From contig NZ_AUEY01000024.1 of the NCBI RefSeq assembly GCF_000426225.1, forward strand, positions 1-50,838: 50,838 nt of DNA, read 5' to 3'. This document shows positions 34,541 through 42,109 of this stretch, piece after piece. The DNA is from Desulforegula conservatrix Mb1Pa. GTDB taxonomy: Bacteria > Desulfobacterota > Desulfobacteria > Desulfobacterales > Desulforegulaceae. Position 1 is the stretch's first letter, and each line of letters opens with the position of its first letter. The notes under the pieces were generated by a model. That model was not told the DNA's origin and searched no databases. It saw only the letters and a list, made by a program, of their open reading frames with translations. The position numbers and the translations under genes are program-made.

Positions 34541-35950
34541 ATGAAGAAAGAAGATTCGCCCAGGAAAGTACCCAGACAGAAAATGCCTGAACAGGCTCCT
34601 GAAAAACGCAGAAAAAATTTTGAGGAAGTGACCCTTGGCTTTTCGCCTGAAATGGCGGTCATGGAGGCCTCAAGATGCCTTGAGTGCAAAAAGCCTCTTT
34701 GTGTTGAAGGATGCCCAGTGGGAGTTCCGATTCCTGAATTCATAAACCTAATCAAAAACAAGGATTTCAGCGGAGCGGTCAGGAGAATAAGGGCAAAAAA
34801 TGCTCTGCCTGCTATTTGCGGAAGGGTATGCCCCCAGGAAAACCAGTGTGAAGGCAAATGCATTCTTGGCAAAAAAGGCGAATCTGTCTCAATAGGCGGT
34901 CTTGAAAGATTTCTCGCTGATTTTGAAAGACAAAGCGGAAATATAGAGCTTCCAAAAAAAGATAAATCTACAGGCAGCAGAATTGCTGTTGTGGGATCAG
35001 GCCCTGCCGGGCTAACTGTGGCTGGAGATCTGTCTGTAAAAGGCCATGATGTGACCATGTTCGAGGCTTTCCATAAGACAGGCGGAGTTCTTGTATATGG
35101 AATCCCTGAATTCAGGCTTCCAAAGTCAATCGTTGAAGCAGAAGTCGGACTTATTGAAGATCTTGGAGTAAAAATAGAGTGCAATACGGTCATAGGCCTG
35201 ACCTCCTCAATTGACGAGCTTTTTGAAGAAGGTTTTGACGCTGTTTTTGTGGCTGTGGGCGCAGGGCTTCCAAAATTCATGGAGATTCCGGGGGAAAACC
35301 TCGTTGGCGTGTGTTCAGCCAATGAATACCTCACAAGAACCAATCTCATGAAGGCTTACGATCCTAACTATGACACTCCTGCTCCTTCTGGGAAAAATGT
35401 GGTTGTTCTGGGCGCTGGTAATGTCGCCATGGATGCGGCAAGAACAGCCATGAGGCTTGGAGCCGAAAGCGTAAAAATAGTTTATCGCAGGTCAATGGCT
35501 GAAATGCCCGCAAGAAAAGAAGAAATCCACCATGCTGAACAGGAAGGCATTGAGTTTGTTCTTCTCACTGCTCCTTCAAAATTCGTTGGAAACAAGGACG
35601 GATTTCTCTCTGGCATGGAATGTATAAAAATGGAACTGAGCGAGCCTGATGAATCAGGAAGAAGAAAACCAGTACCTGTAAAAAACTCAGAATACATAAT
35701 CGAATGCGATCTGGCCGTGATTGCTGTCGGGTCAGGAGCAAACCCGATTCTCGCCAAAAAAGAGCCTGGCATAGCATTAAGCAAATACGGATATATCATT
35801 GCTGATCAGGCCACTGGCAAGACATCGAAAAAGGCTGTGTGGGCAGGCGGAGACATTGTAACTGGTCAGGCAACGGTAATCGAAGCAATGGGCGCTGGAA
35901 GAAGAGCCGCTGATTCCATTGATGAGTATCTGAGCGGCGGCGATTTTTAA
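34541..35950 (+). CDS. nfnB: NADH-dependent ferredoxin:NADP+ oxidoreductase, subunit B (NfnB, GltD-like)
   Basis: A 469-residue protein of the glutamate synthase small-subunit family. The N-terminal iron-sulfur domain has CLECKKPLCVEGCP and ICGRVCPQENQCEGKC, binding two [4Fe-4S] clusters; then FAD-binding VVGSGPAGLTVAGDL and NADPH-binding VVLGAGNVAMDAART, with AVWAGGDIV near the end. This domain plan next to NfnA identifies the b-FAD-carrying bifurcating subunit rather than glutamate synthase, whose large subunit is missing. I use the ATG at 34541, not an in-frame ATG at 34493 that lies inside a repeat. Confidence 0.9.
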   Translation: MKKEDSPRKVPRQKMPEQAPEKRRKNFEEVTLGFSPEMAVMEASRCLECKKPLCVEGCPVGVPIPEFINLIKNKDFSGAVRRIRAKNALPAICGRVCPQENQCEGKCILGKKGESVSIGGLERFLADFERQSGNIELPKKDKSTGSRIAVVGSGPAGLTVAGDLSVKGHDVTMFEAFHKTGGVLVYGIPEFRLPKSIVEAEVGLIEDLGVKIECNTVIGLTSSIDELFEEGFDAVFVAVGAGLPKFMEIPGENLVGVCSANEYLTRTNLMKAYDPNYDTPAPSGKNVVVLGAGNVAMDAARTAMRLGAESVKIVYRRSMAEMPARKEEIHHAEQEGIEFVLLTAPSKFVGNKDGFLSGMECIKMELSEPDESGRRKPVPVKNSEYIIECDLAVIAVGSGANPILAKKEPGIALSKYGYIIADQATGKTSKKAVWAGGDIVTGQATVIEAMGAGRRAADSIDEYLSGGDF

Positions 35951-35952
35951 AA

Positions 35953-36057
35953 GGTGTGGAGACTTTTTGAAAAAACCACACCACCAAAAAGTTTAAGCTT
36001 ATTACAACAAACAATGAAGTTTTTTGCGGAGCTTTTTTTCAAAAAAGCGACCCGCAG
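35953..36057 (+). repeat. Composite dispersed element, family B, after nfnB
   Basis: Left hairpin GGTGTGG ... CCACACC (35953-35982, with the T-run/A-run core conserved but the GC arms changed by compensation), then AAAAAGTTTAAG and the right unit AAGTTTTTTGCGGAGC ... GCGACCCGC (36017-36057). Confidence 0.75.
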
Positions 36058-36069
36058 CATTTTGAACAA

Positions 36070-36161
36070 TGTCGGATTACGAGCAAAGGACGCTCTAATC
36101 CGACCTACGAATTGGCCTTTTTTACAGCAATTTAACCATACAAGGCAATTTTTCAGAGAAG
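36070..36161 (+). repeat. Dispersed repeat, family C
   Basis: GTCGGATTA and TAATCCGAC (36071-36079, 36096-36104) form a hairpin with further pairing inside, followed by CTACGAATTGGCCTTTTTTA and ATTTAACCATACAAGGCAA. The same string of parts occurs at 40815-40894. The GTCGGATTA/TAATCCGAC core is a widespread bacterial intergenic repeat. A short hairpin CAAGCC-TTCC-GGCTTG follows near 36179. Confidence 0.75.
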
Positions 36162-36241
36162 AAAAACATCAAGGTGAGCAAGCCTTCCGGCTTGAGCACC
36201 CTACAAAAATATTATTTCAAAAATTTATAAGGAAAACATAA

Positions 36242-37144
36242 ATGGACATCAAAAACGTTTTGATTCTTGGCGGCGGCACAATGGGACAGAAAATTTCCAT
36301 ACAGTGCGCCATGTATGGTTTTAATGTGGTTATATATGACATAAACGACGAGATTCTTGCAAATACCAAGAAAATTGTGGAAAAGACAGCCTCAAGATAT
36401 CAGAAAACAGGTGTCATAAAAGACGCCAGCATAGACTCCATCATTGCCAGAATCAGTTACACTTCAAATCTTGAAGAAGCCGCAAAAAATGCGGATCTTG
36501 TGAACGAGTCAGTTCCTGAAGATCCTGGCCTTAAGGCAAAAATTTTCAACCAGCTCCATACCCTTTGCCCTGCACACACAATTTTCACGACAAATACTTC
36601 GACCCTTCTTCCTTCAATGTTTGCGGACAAGACTGGAAGGCCTGAAAGATTCCTTGCTCTCCATTATCACAATCCAGGTTCTGACCGCATAGTAGATGTC
36701 ATGCCTCACCCGGGAACAGCCCCTGAAATGGTGGAAATAGTCGAAAAATTCTCCAGAGATACGGGTATGATCCCGATCGTTCTTAAAAAGGAAAACATAG
36801 GCTATGTGTTCAACAGCATGTTTTCAGCGCTTCTTGCATCAGCGCTTACGCTTGCCGCCAACGAAGTTACGTCTGTGGAAGACATTGACAAAGCTTGGAT
36901 GGACATGATGCATTCATTTATAGGGCCTTTTGGCATCATTGATTCAGTGGGTATTGAGACGGTTTACAAGATCACGGATTACTGGGCGCAAAAGACCAAG
37001 GACAAACAAAATCTTAAAAACGCGGCTTTCCTAAAAAAATATGTGGAAAGAAACGAGCTTGGAATAAAAACTGGCAAAGGATTCTATTCATATCCGAATC
37101 CTGCGTACGCGACCCCTGGGTTTGTGGAAAGCATCGGTAAATAG
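36242..37144 (+). CDS. 3-hydroxyacyl-CoA dehydrogenase
   Basis: A 300-residue NAD-dependent dehydrogenase of the Hbd/PaaH/FadB2 type. Rossmann motif ILGGGTMGQKI near the N-terminus, Asp of the NAD ribose contact in VVIYDINDE, the catalytic His in FLALHYHNPG (normally HFFNP), and the C-terminal helical domain with GIKTGKGFYSYP. It oxidises 3-hydroxyacyl-CoA in the pathway shared with the upstream genes. AAGGA precedes the ATG. A thiolase is not encoded in the window. The motif variant HYHNPG is unusual but keeps the His. Confidence 0.88.
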   Translation: MDIKNVLILGGGTMGQKISIQCAMYGFNVVIYDINDEILANTKKIVEKTASRYQKTGVIKDASIDSIIARISYTSNLEEAAKNADLVNESVPEDPGLKAKIFNQLHTLCPAHTIFTTNTSTLLPSMFADKTGRPERFLALHYHNPGSDRIVDVMPHPGTAPEMVEIVEKFSRDTGMIPIVLKKENIGYVFNSMFSALLASALTLAANEVTSVEDIDKAWMDMMHSFIGPFGIIDSVGIETVYKITDYWAQKTKDKQNLKNAAFLKKYVERNELGIKTGKGFYSYPNPAYATPGFVESIGK

Positions 37145-37164
37145 AATTTAATGCAGCATAATTT

Positions 37165-37314
37165 GCCTCCAGCGGGTCGCTTTTTGAAAAAAGCTCCGCA
37201 AAAACTTTCCGGGTTTAAAAACGCTGAGGGGATATTATTGAGCCGCCTAACCATGTCATTAACAAAAACATAAAGTTTTTGAGGGGTCTGGGGAACTTTT
37301 ACAAAAAGTTCCCC
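37165..37314 (-). repeat. Composite dispersed element, family B, inverted copy
   Basis: Right unit in reverse (GCCTCCAGCGGGTCGC ... AAAACTTT, 37165-37208), about 50 bases, then CATAAAGTTTTTGAGGGGT and the left hairpin GGGGAACTTTT / AAAAGTTCCCC (37290-37314). The order is exactly the reverse complement of the copy at 32467. Confidence 0.78.
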
Positions 37315-37324
37315 ATTTTTTTTT
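37290..37324 (+). terminator. Terminator after the 3-hydroxyacyl-CoA dehydrogenase gene
   Basis: Perfect 11-bp stem GGGGAACTTTT / AAAAGTTCCCC with an ACA loop followed by ATTTTTTTTTG. It is formed by the left arm of the family B element and separates the plus-strand operon from the converging aldehyde dehydrogenase gene. Confidence 0.8.
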
Positions 37325-37330
37325 GTTCAG

Positions 37331-38962
37331 TTAATCTCTCTTGAATGTTCTCATATAGAGCATCAACATTTTCACAGATCCTGTCAGTCTGGTCATGAGA
37401 CTCTGACTGTAAAGCATTTCAAGAAGCCCTTTCAGACCGTTGTAAACCTTTTTATCATGCGGATGCCACCACATATTGCGTTTTACGAATGGCATGATGT
37501 CTTCGACAATAACCTGGGGTTCCGTCATTTCCTGAAAGCCTATTTCTCCGTGGGTTCTTCCTATGCCCGATTCCTTTAAGCCGCCCCAGGGTGTTTCTGA
37601 TAGTCCGTGGCTCATCAAATGATCATTTATAGTAACAGCCCCTGCCCTGATTCTTCTGGCAAGACTGATTGCTTTTTTACGATCAGTTGACCATACAGAG
37701 CCTGTCAAGCCGAGACTCGAATCATTGGCGAGCGCTATCGCGTCATCCATACTGTCGACCCTCATGACGCCAAGGACAGGACCAAAGGTTTCTTCCTTCA
37801 TCACAAGCATATCGTGATTTACTTCCGTGAGAACCACAGGTGCAATGAGATTGCACCATTTGCCCTCTTGAGCAAAGTGGGCTTTTGCGTGGATAACTGC
37901 GCCTTTTTCAAGGGCGTCATTTATATGGGTTTCAACTGTCTTCATTTGTCGCTCTGTTGTCATTACACCTATATCGACGTTAAAGTCAGTATCATAACCG
38001 ACCCTGAGACTTTCCGTCTTTGTTTTCAGAATCTCGAGGAATCTGTAATATACATTGTAGTGGACATAAATTCGCTCGACTCCTCCGCATGACTGGCCAG
38101 CATTCTGAAAACCTGCCCATATGGCTCCGTCAGCAGCTCTTTCAAGATCAGCGTCGTCGCAGACAAGCATGGCATCGTTGCCGCCGAGTTCAAGGCTGAC
38201 AGGCGTAAGGGTTTCTGCGGCCTTGCCCATGAGGTATTTTCCGACTCCAACAGAACCTGTAAAGAAAAGTTTGTCTACTCCTGCAGCAAGAAAAGCATCT
38301 CCTGCAATCTTACCGGGCATGTTCACATAACTGAAAACATCGGGAGGCAATCCTATTGATTCAAAAACCTCTTTCAAGGCTTTTCCGACCATCTGGGTTT
38401 CGGAAGCCGTCTTAAGAATGACCGCGTTTCCTGCAAGAAGCCCCATCACTACTTCTGAAAAAGGAATGGCAAATGGATAGTTCCAGGGAGAAATAATTCC
38501 TATGACTCCAAAGGGTAAACGGCTGATTCGGCTGATTTTGTTGGCAAGGAGAATATGTCCTGGCACAATAAAACGATCCTTAAGAAACTTCCTGGCCTTT
38601 CCAGAATAATAAGAAGCTGCCATGGCAGAAGGGATAAGCTCGGAAATTACCGCATCAATCCTTGTCTTGCCATTATCATCCGAAATTGTGCGCGCCAGTT
38701 CATCGCAATTTTTTGTTATGTACGCGCTTGCCTTTCTTATGATGGCAGCTCTTTCCCTGACAGGCTTTTTAGCCCATTCAATCTGGGCGGCCCTGGCCCT
38801 TTTCATTATTTCTTCAAGCTCTTCGACAGTATTAAGCGAAGAAAAGCCAAGAATCTCTCCTGTTGCTTTTTTTATCGACTCATGGCCGAGAAATTCTGGA
38901 GTTTTTTTAATATTTTCAGATAGTTCTGGATTTAGAGCCTGGGCATAAGCAGATGGTGCCAT
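37331..38962 (-). CDS. NAD(P)-dependent aldehyde dehydrogenase
   Basis: A 543-residue aldehyde dehydrogenase. Active-site Cys292 in NAGQSCGGVER, general base Glu258 in LELGGND, Asn161 in SPWNYPF, and the cofactor loop FTGSVGVGK. A C-terminal tail of about 60 residues beyond the usual end is basic and hydrophobic (SQSLMTRLTGSVKMLMLYMRTFKR) and might bind membrane, as in fatty aldehyde dehydrogenases. It converges with the acyl-CoA genes and may feed fatty acids into them. The start has AGGAGG six bases upstream. No partner gene shares its transcript. Confidence 0.9.
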   Translation of the reverse strand: MAPSAYAQALNPELSENIKKTPEFLGHESIKKATGEILGFSSLNTVEELEEIMKRARAAQIEWAKKPVRERAAIIRKASAYITKNCDELARTISDDNGKTRIDAVISELIPSAMAASYYSGKARKFLKDRFIVPGHILLANKISRISRLPFGVIGIISPWNYPFAIPFSEVVMGLLAGNAVILKTASETQMVGKALKEVFESIGLPPDVFSYVNMPGKIAGDAFLAAGVDKLFFTGSVGVGKYLMGKAAETLTPVSLELGGNDAMLVCDDADLERAADGAIWAGFQNAGQSCGGVERIYVHYNVYYRFLEILKTKTESLRVGYDTDFNVDIGVMTTERQMKTVETHINDALEKGAVIHAKAHFAQEGKWCNLIAPVVLTEVNHDMLVMKEETFGPVLGVMRVDSMDDAIALANDSSLGLTGSVWSTDRKKAISLARRIRAGAVTINDHLMSHGLSETPWGGLKESGIGRTHGEIGFQEMTEPQVIVEDIMPFVKRNMWWHPHDKKVYNGLKGLLEMLYSQSLMTRLTGSVKMLMLYMRTFKRD

Positions 38963-39207
38963 TTTATCCTCCTGTCTTTAAATCAATATTTGCTGATGTA
39001 TGGAACTTGGCCGGAATTAATTATATAAAAGATGTGCTGCAAAACTTGAAAAGGCTTAATTTACCATAAAAACAATAGCAGACTATTCAGTGAAAAAGCA
39101 ACGTCTTAAGACTTTACTTCATAATTATTATACAAATGCACAATTATAAGCCTTGAAGGTTAGCCGGAAAAAAGATGACAAGACTTCGCAACATAAAAAC
39201 CATAATC

Positions 39208-39873
39208 TCAGGCACCCAAATCAGACAATTTTCCATTTTCGAGCGTCAACCTGATATCAGCCAGTTTTTCTGCGTGGCCTGAGTCATGGGTTGTGATTAT
39301 GATCATGGTGCCTTTCTTTGATTTCAGCTCAAGCAGTATGCTTTCGATGATTTCAATATTGTCCTGATCGACAGATGCTGTGGGCTCATCAAGAAAAAGA
39401 ACCTCCGGATTTACAGCGAGCGCCCTTGCGATCCCGAGCCTTTTTTTTTCTCCTGTTGAAAGCGAAAGAGCGGCCTGGCCGCGTATTTCACCAAGACCAA
39501 CAAAATCGAGGGCATTTCTGACCGCAATTTCAGTATTTCTTCTGGAAATCCCCCTGACTTTCAATCCATAGGCGACATTATCAAATACCGAAGAATTAAA
39601 CACTCCGGTTTCAGGCAGAACCATTGTTATTCTTCTTTTAAGATGAATATTTTGAGGGACAGGAGAATCGCCTTGCATATAGATTATCTCTCCTGAGTCA
39701 GGAGCCTCAAGCAAGGAACACATTCTAAGAAGAGTCGATTTACCTGCGCCATTGTTCCCCATGATCACGTAAACTGCATTACCGTCAAACGAATATGAAC
39801 AGTTATTAATTATATTCCTTGTGCCGTAGGATTTTGTTATTGAACTTGCCATGAGACGCATTCCCATATTCAT
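39208..39873 (-). CDS. tupC: Tungstate ABC transporter ATP-binding protein
   Basis: A 221-residue ABC ATPase. Walker A GNNGAGKST (39-47), Q-loop region near MVLPETGVF, signature LSTGEKKRLGIARAL, Walker B VLFLDEPTASVD and a switch His in ITTHD. Its start codon overlaps the stop of the permease gene (ATGA), and the substrate-binding protein upstream is TupA-like, so tungstate (or possibly molybdate) is the likely substrate. Family-level assignment is firm, substrate comes from context. The 245 bases after it (38963-39207) hold no gene. Confidence 0.85.
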   Translation of the reverse strand: MNMGMRLMASSITKSYGTRNIINNCSYSFDGNAVYVIMGNNGAGKSTLLRMCSLLEAPDSGEIIYMQGDSPVPQNIHLKRRITMVLPETGVFNSSVFDNVAYGLKVRGISRRNTEIAVRNALDFVGLGEIRGQAALSLSTGEKKRLGIARALAVNPEVLFLDEPTASVDQDNIEIIESILLELKSKKGTMIIITTHDSGHAEKLADIRLTLENGKLSDLGA

Positions 39874-40559
39874 GAACGCGCCCCTTTTTTCTGGATGTGA
39901 TGCATGAAAAAATTGATAATCAGGGTAATTGCCATAAGAACAAGCCCAAGAGCCACTGCAAGATCAAAATTACCTTTGTCGGTCTCCATAGCTATTGCAG
40001 AGGTCATAACCCTTGTCAGTCCTGCGATATTTCCACCGACAATAAGAATTGCCCCGACTTCCGCAGTCAGCCTGCCAAAAGCTGCAACAATCGCTGACAT
40101 GATTCCGTATCTTGCTTCAGCAATAACTGTAAAAAAAAGCTGTGTTTTGTCTGCTCCAAGCGAAATGGCAGCCATCCTGACATTCTTGTCGACTCCAGTT
40201 ATAGCCGAATGGCCAAGACCCGTTATGATGGGAAGGGCGATCAATGTCTGGGCGATTATCATTGCTGAAGGAGTGTACAAAAGCTCCAAAAAACCCAAGA
40301 TTCCTCTTCTTGAAAGGAGAATGTAAAGAACAAGTCCAACAACAACCGGAGGCAGCCCCATCAGAGCGTTGATTATTGATATTGAGATATTTCTTACCGG
40401 GAATCGCTTCATGGAAAGAACCGCAGCAATAGGAAGGCCAATTGCCGAGGCTATTATGAGTGCCGAAAATGAAACCTTCAAGGACAAAAAGATTATTGAT
40501 ATAAGCTTGCTGTCCATTACTGAAAGCAGAGTTAAGGCCCTTACTAGTGAATTATCCAT
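39870..40559 (-). CDS. tupB: Tungstate ABC transporter permease
   Basis: A 229-residue inner-membrane protein with five or six predicted helices (for example IIFLSLKVSFSALIIASAIG and ALGLVLMAITLIINFFM). The ABC permease coupling loop is visible as AAISLGADKTQLFFTVIAEA. The TupB-type stretch ALMGLPPVVVGLVLYILLS is conserved. The ATG at 40559 lacks a clear SD. It is separated from tupA by 541 bases full of repeats, which is unusual for tup operons. Confidence 0.87.
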   Translation of the reverse strand: MDNSLVRALTLLSVMDSKLISIIFLSLKVSFSALIIASAIGLPIAAVLSMKRFPVRNISISIINALMGLPPVVVGLVLYILLSRRGILGFLELLYTPSAMIIAQTLIALPIITGLGHSAITGVDKNVRMAAISLGADKTQLFFTVIAEARYGIMSAIVAAFGRLTAEVGAILIVGGNIAGLTRVMTSAIAMETDKGNFDLAVALGLVLMAITLIINFFMHHIQKKGARS

Positions 40560-40675
40560 AATATACTTAAATAACTATGTGGTTATGCTCAATTCTCAGT
40601 AACATTTGAAAGTTCGTGGGCTTAACATTTTTAAAACTCTAAAAATATCAGTTTTTTGCCTACTAACAAAACCAT

Positions 40676-40720
40676 AAAGTTTTTGCGGAGCTTTTTACAA
40701 AAAGCGACCCGCCCGAGGCA
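40676..40720 (+). repeat. Dispersed hairpin repeat, family B (right half)
   Basis: AAAGTTTTTGCGGAGC, T-run, ACA, A-run, GCGACCCGCCCGAGGC, matching the copies listed at 1110, 32588, 34485, 36017 and 37165. A CATAAAGTT run-in is shared with 34481. Confidence 0.75.
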
Positions 40721-40814
40721 CTCGCCCTATCAACTTCAAAACAGCCGAACGAATACGCTTCATCTGATTTTGGTCTATTGGGTTATAAAGCCTCGCCGGA
40801 GGCACTCGGCTTAA

Positions 40815-40894
40815 CGTCGGATTACGGACAAAGGGCGTCCTAATCCAACCTACGCATCACCCTTTTTTGATGGCAAATTAACCATAAAAGGCAC
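40815..40894 (+). repeat. Dispersed repeat, family C
   Basis: GTCGGATTACGGACAAAGG, then GCGTCCTAATCCAACCTACG, a CCTTTTTT run and AAATTAACCATAAAAGGCA, in the same order as at 36070. In both places a family B unit lies shortly upstream (36017 and 40676). Confidence 0.75.
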
Positions 40895-41100
40895 TTCTTA
40901 ACTGAAAATCAGGCAGAGCCACAAATAACTATTCTGATATAAAAGCTAAAAAATTCCGGAAAAGCCGGAAAATTGCTGTGGCATCATGAAGGACTCGATC
41001 CGGAATCAAATTTTTTTTTAAGGTACTTCAGGATACCGGCTCCCGGTTTTCACCATGAGCCGGTATTATGGAAACAGGTCTTTATGCGAGACCAGCAATC

Positions 41101-41940
41101 CTACTTGTCCGAAACTGTCCCTGCGTTCGGCTTAAAAAGAACGACGCCGTTTTTATCCTTAAAACCAGCAATGGCTTCCTGGCCTTCCTTTGATATGATC
41201 CAGTTTATGAATTTCATAGACTGATCATATTTTACCGAAGGATTTTTGGCTTTGCTTACGGCCATTACTCCATACTGGTTGAAAAGGGACGGATCGTTTT
41301 CATAAAGAGCCACAAGCTCAAGTTTGTCCTTATCCTTTACAGCAAGCCATGTTCCTCTGTCTGTAAGCGTATATGCTTTTTTCTCGCTTGCTATTCTCTG
41401 GACCTTTTCCATGCCCTGGCCTGCCTCAAGATAAAATTTCATTCCCTTTGGATCTATACCGGCTTTTTTCCAGAGCTTGAGCTCTTTTTTATGAGTTCCG
41501 GAATCATCGCCTCTTGAGACAAAAAGGCAGGCATCTTTGCATTCAGCTATTTTTTTCAAAGCTTCAGAGGCTGACGCGGATTTTTTGATTCCGGCAGGAT
41601 CTGCAGCTGGCCCCACGACTATGAAATCATTATACATGACATCATGTCTGTCTGTGAAAAAACCTTCTTCAACAGCCTTCAATTCGTCTTCTTTTGCGTG
41701 AACAAAAACAAGATCCACATCACCCCGTTTCCCCTGTTCGATGGCCGCGCCGGTTCCTGCGGCTATCACATCGACTTTAATACCTGACTTTGCCTCGAAT
41801 ATGGGCAGTAGGTAATCAAAAAACCCTGAATTTTGGGTGCTTGTTGTTGAAGAACATTTTATCCTCTCCTCTGCCAAGGCAGAATTGAAAAACATAAAAA
41901 CCAGCAGAACAGCCAGGGCATATCTTTTCATCAATTTCAT
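41101..41940 (-). CDS. tupA: Tungstate-binding periplasmic protein
   Basis: A 279-residue binding protein with a Sec signal peptide (MKLMKRYALAVLLVFMFF, cleavage near ALA-EE). After the signal, CSSTTSTQNSGFFDYLLP carries the TTSTQNSG oxyanion-binding motif characteristic of TupA. Further landmarks are GTGAAIEQGKRGDVDLVFVH, NDFIVVGP, SRGDDSGTH and YTLTDRGTW. TupA is strongly selective for tungstate, which fits the AOR-type enzyme nearby. AGGAGG lies four bases before the ATG at 41940; an ATG three codons later would be spaced better, and both give a plausible signal peptide. The divergent gap to moeA shows no clear promoter or Moco riboswitch. Confidence 0.9.
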   Translation of the reverse strand: MKLMKRYALAVLLVFMFFNSALAEERIKCSSTTSTQNSGFFDYLLPIFEAKSGIKVDVIAAGTGAAIEQGKRGDVDLVFVHAKEDELKAVEEGFFTDRHDVMYNDFIVVGPAADPAGIKKSASASEALKKIAECKDACLFVSRGDDSGTHKKELKLWKKAGIDPKGMKFYLEAGQGMEKVQRIASEKKAYTLTDRGTWLAVKDKDKLELVALYENDPSLFNQYGVMAVSKAKNPSVKYDQSMKFINWIISKEGQEAIAGFKDKNGVVLFKPNAGTVSDK

Positions 41941-42109
41941 AATTCCTCCTGATTTAAAAAAATAGTCAGCGCCTATAAAAATGTTTTCTTTCTTATTACA
42001 GGATGATAAACATTAGTTCAACAACTAAACAAAAACATTTACCTGCAAAACAAAGCAACTAAGCATTCATATCTAATGACGTAGCGTCTCAGATAGCCGG
42101 AATAATAAA

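Larger units (their letters stand above)
40560..41100. other. 541-base region between tupA and tupB, made largely of repeats
   Basis: Contains a family B right unit (40676-40720), a family C unit (40815-40894), a small hairpin TTCCGG-AAAAG-CCGGAA (40954-40970) and a 10-bp inverted repeat ATACCGGCTC / GAGCCGGTAT (41033-41042, 41057-41066) 35 bases past the tupA stop. The last could end the tupA message, but the minus strand has an A-run rather than a T-run after it. No gene was seen. Confidence 0.7.

Noticed and set aside
34282-35349. A 355-residue minus-strand open frame opposite nfnA and nfnB
   Set aside because: The plus-strand genes have clear cofactor motifs over the same bases; the minus frame is an antisense shadow crossing two genes.
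41941-42109. A molybdenum cofactor riboswitch between tupA and moeA
   Set aside because: Only a short GACG-TAG-CGTC hairpin is present; the conserved Moco RNA core was not found.
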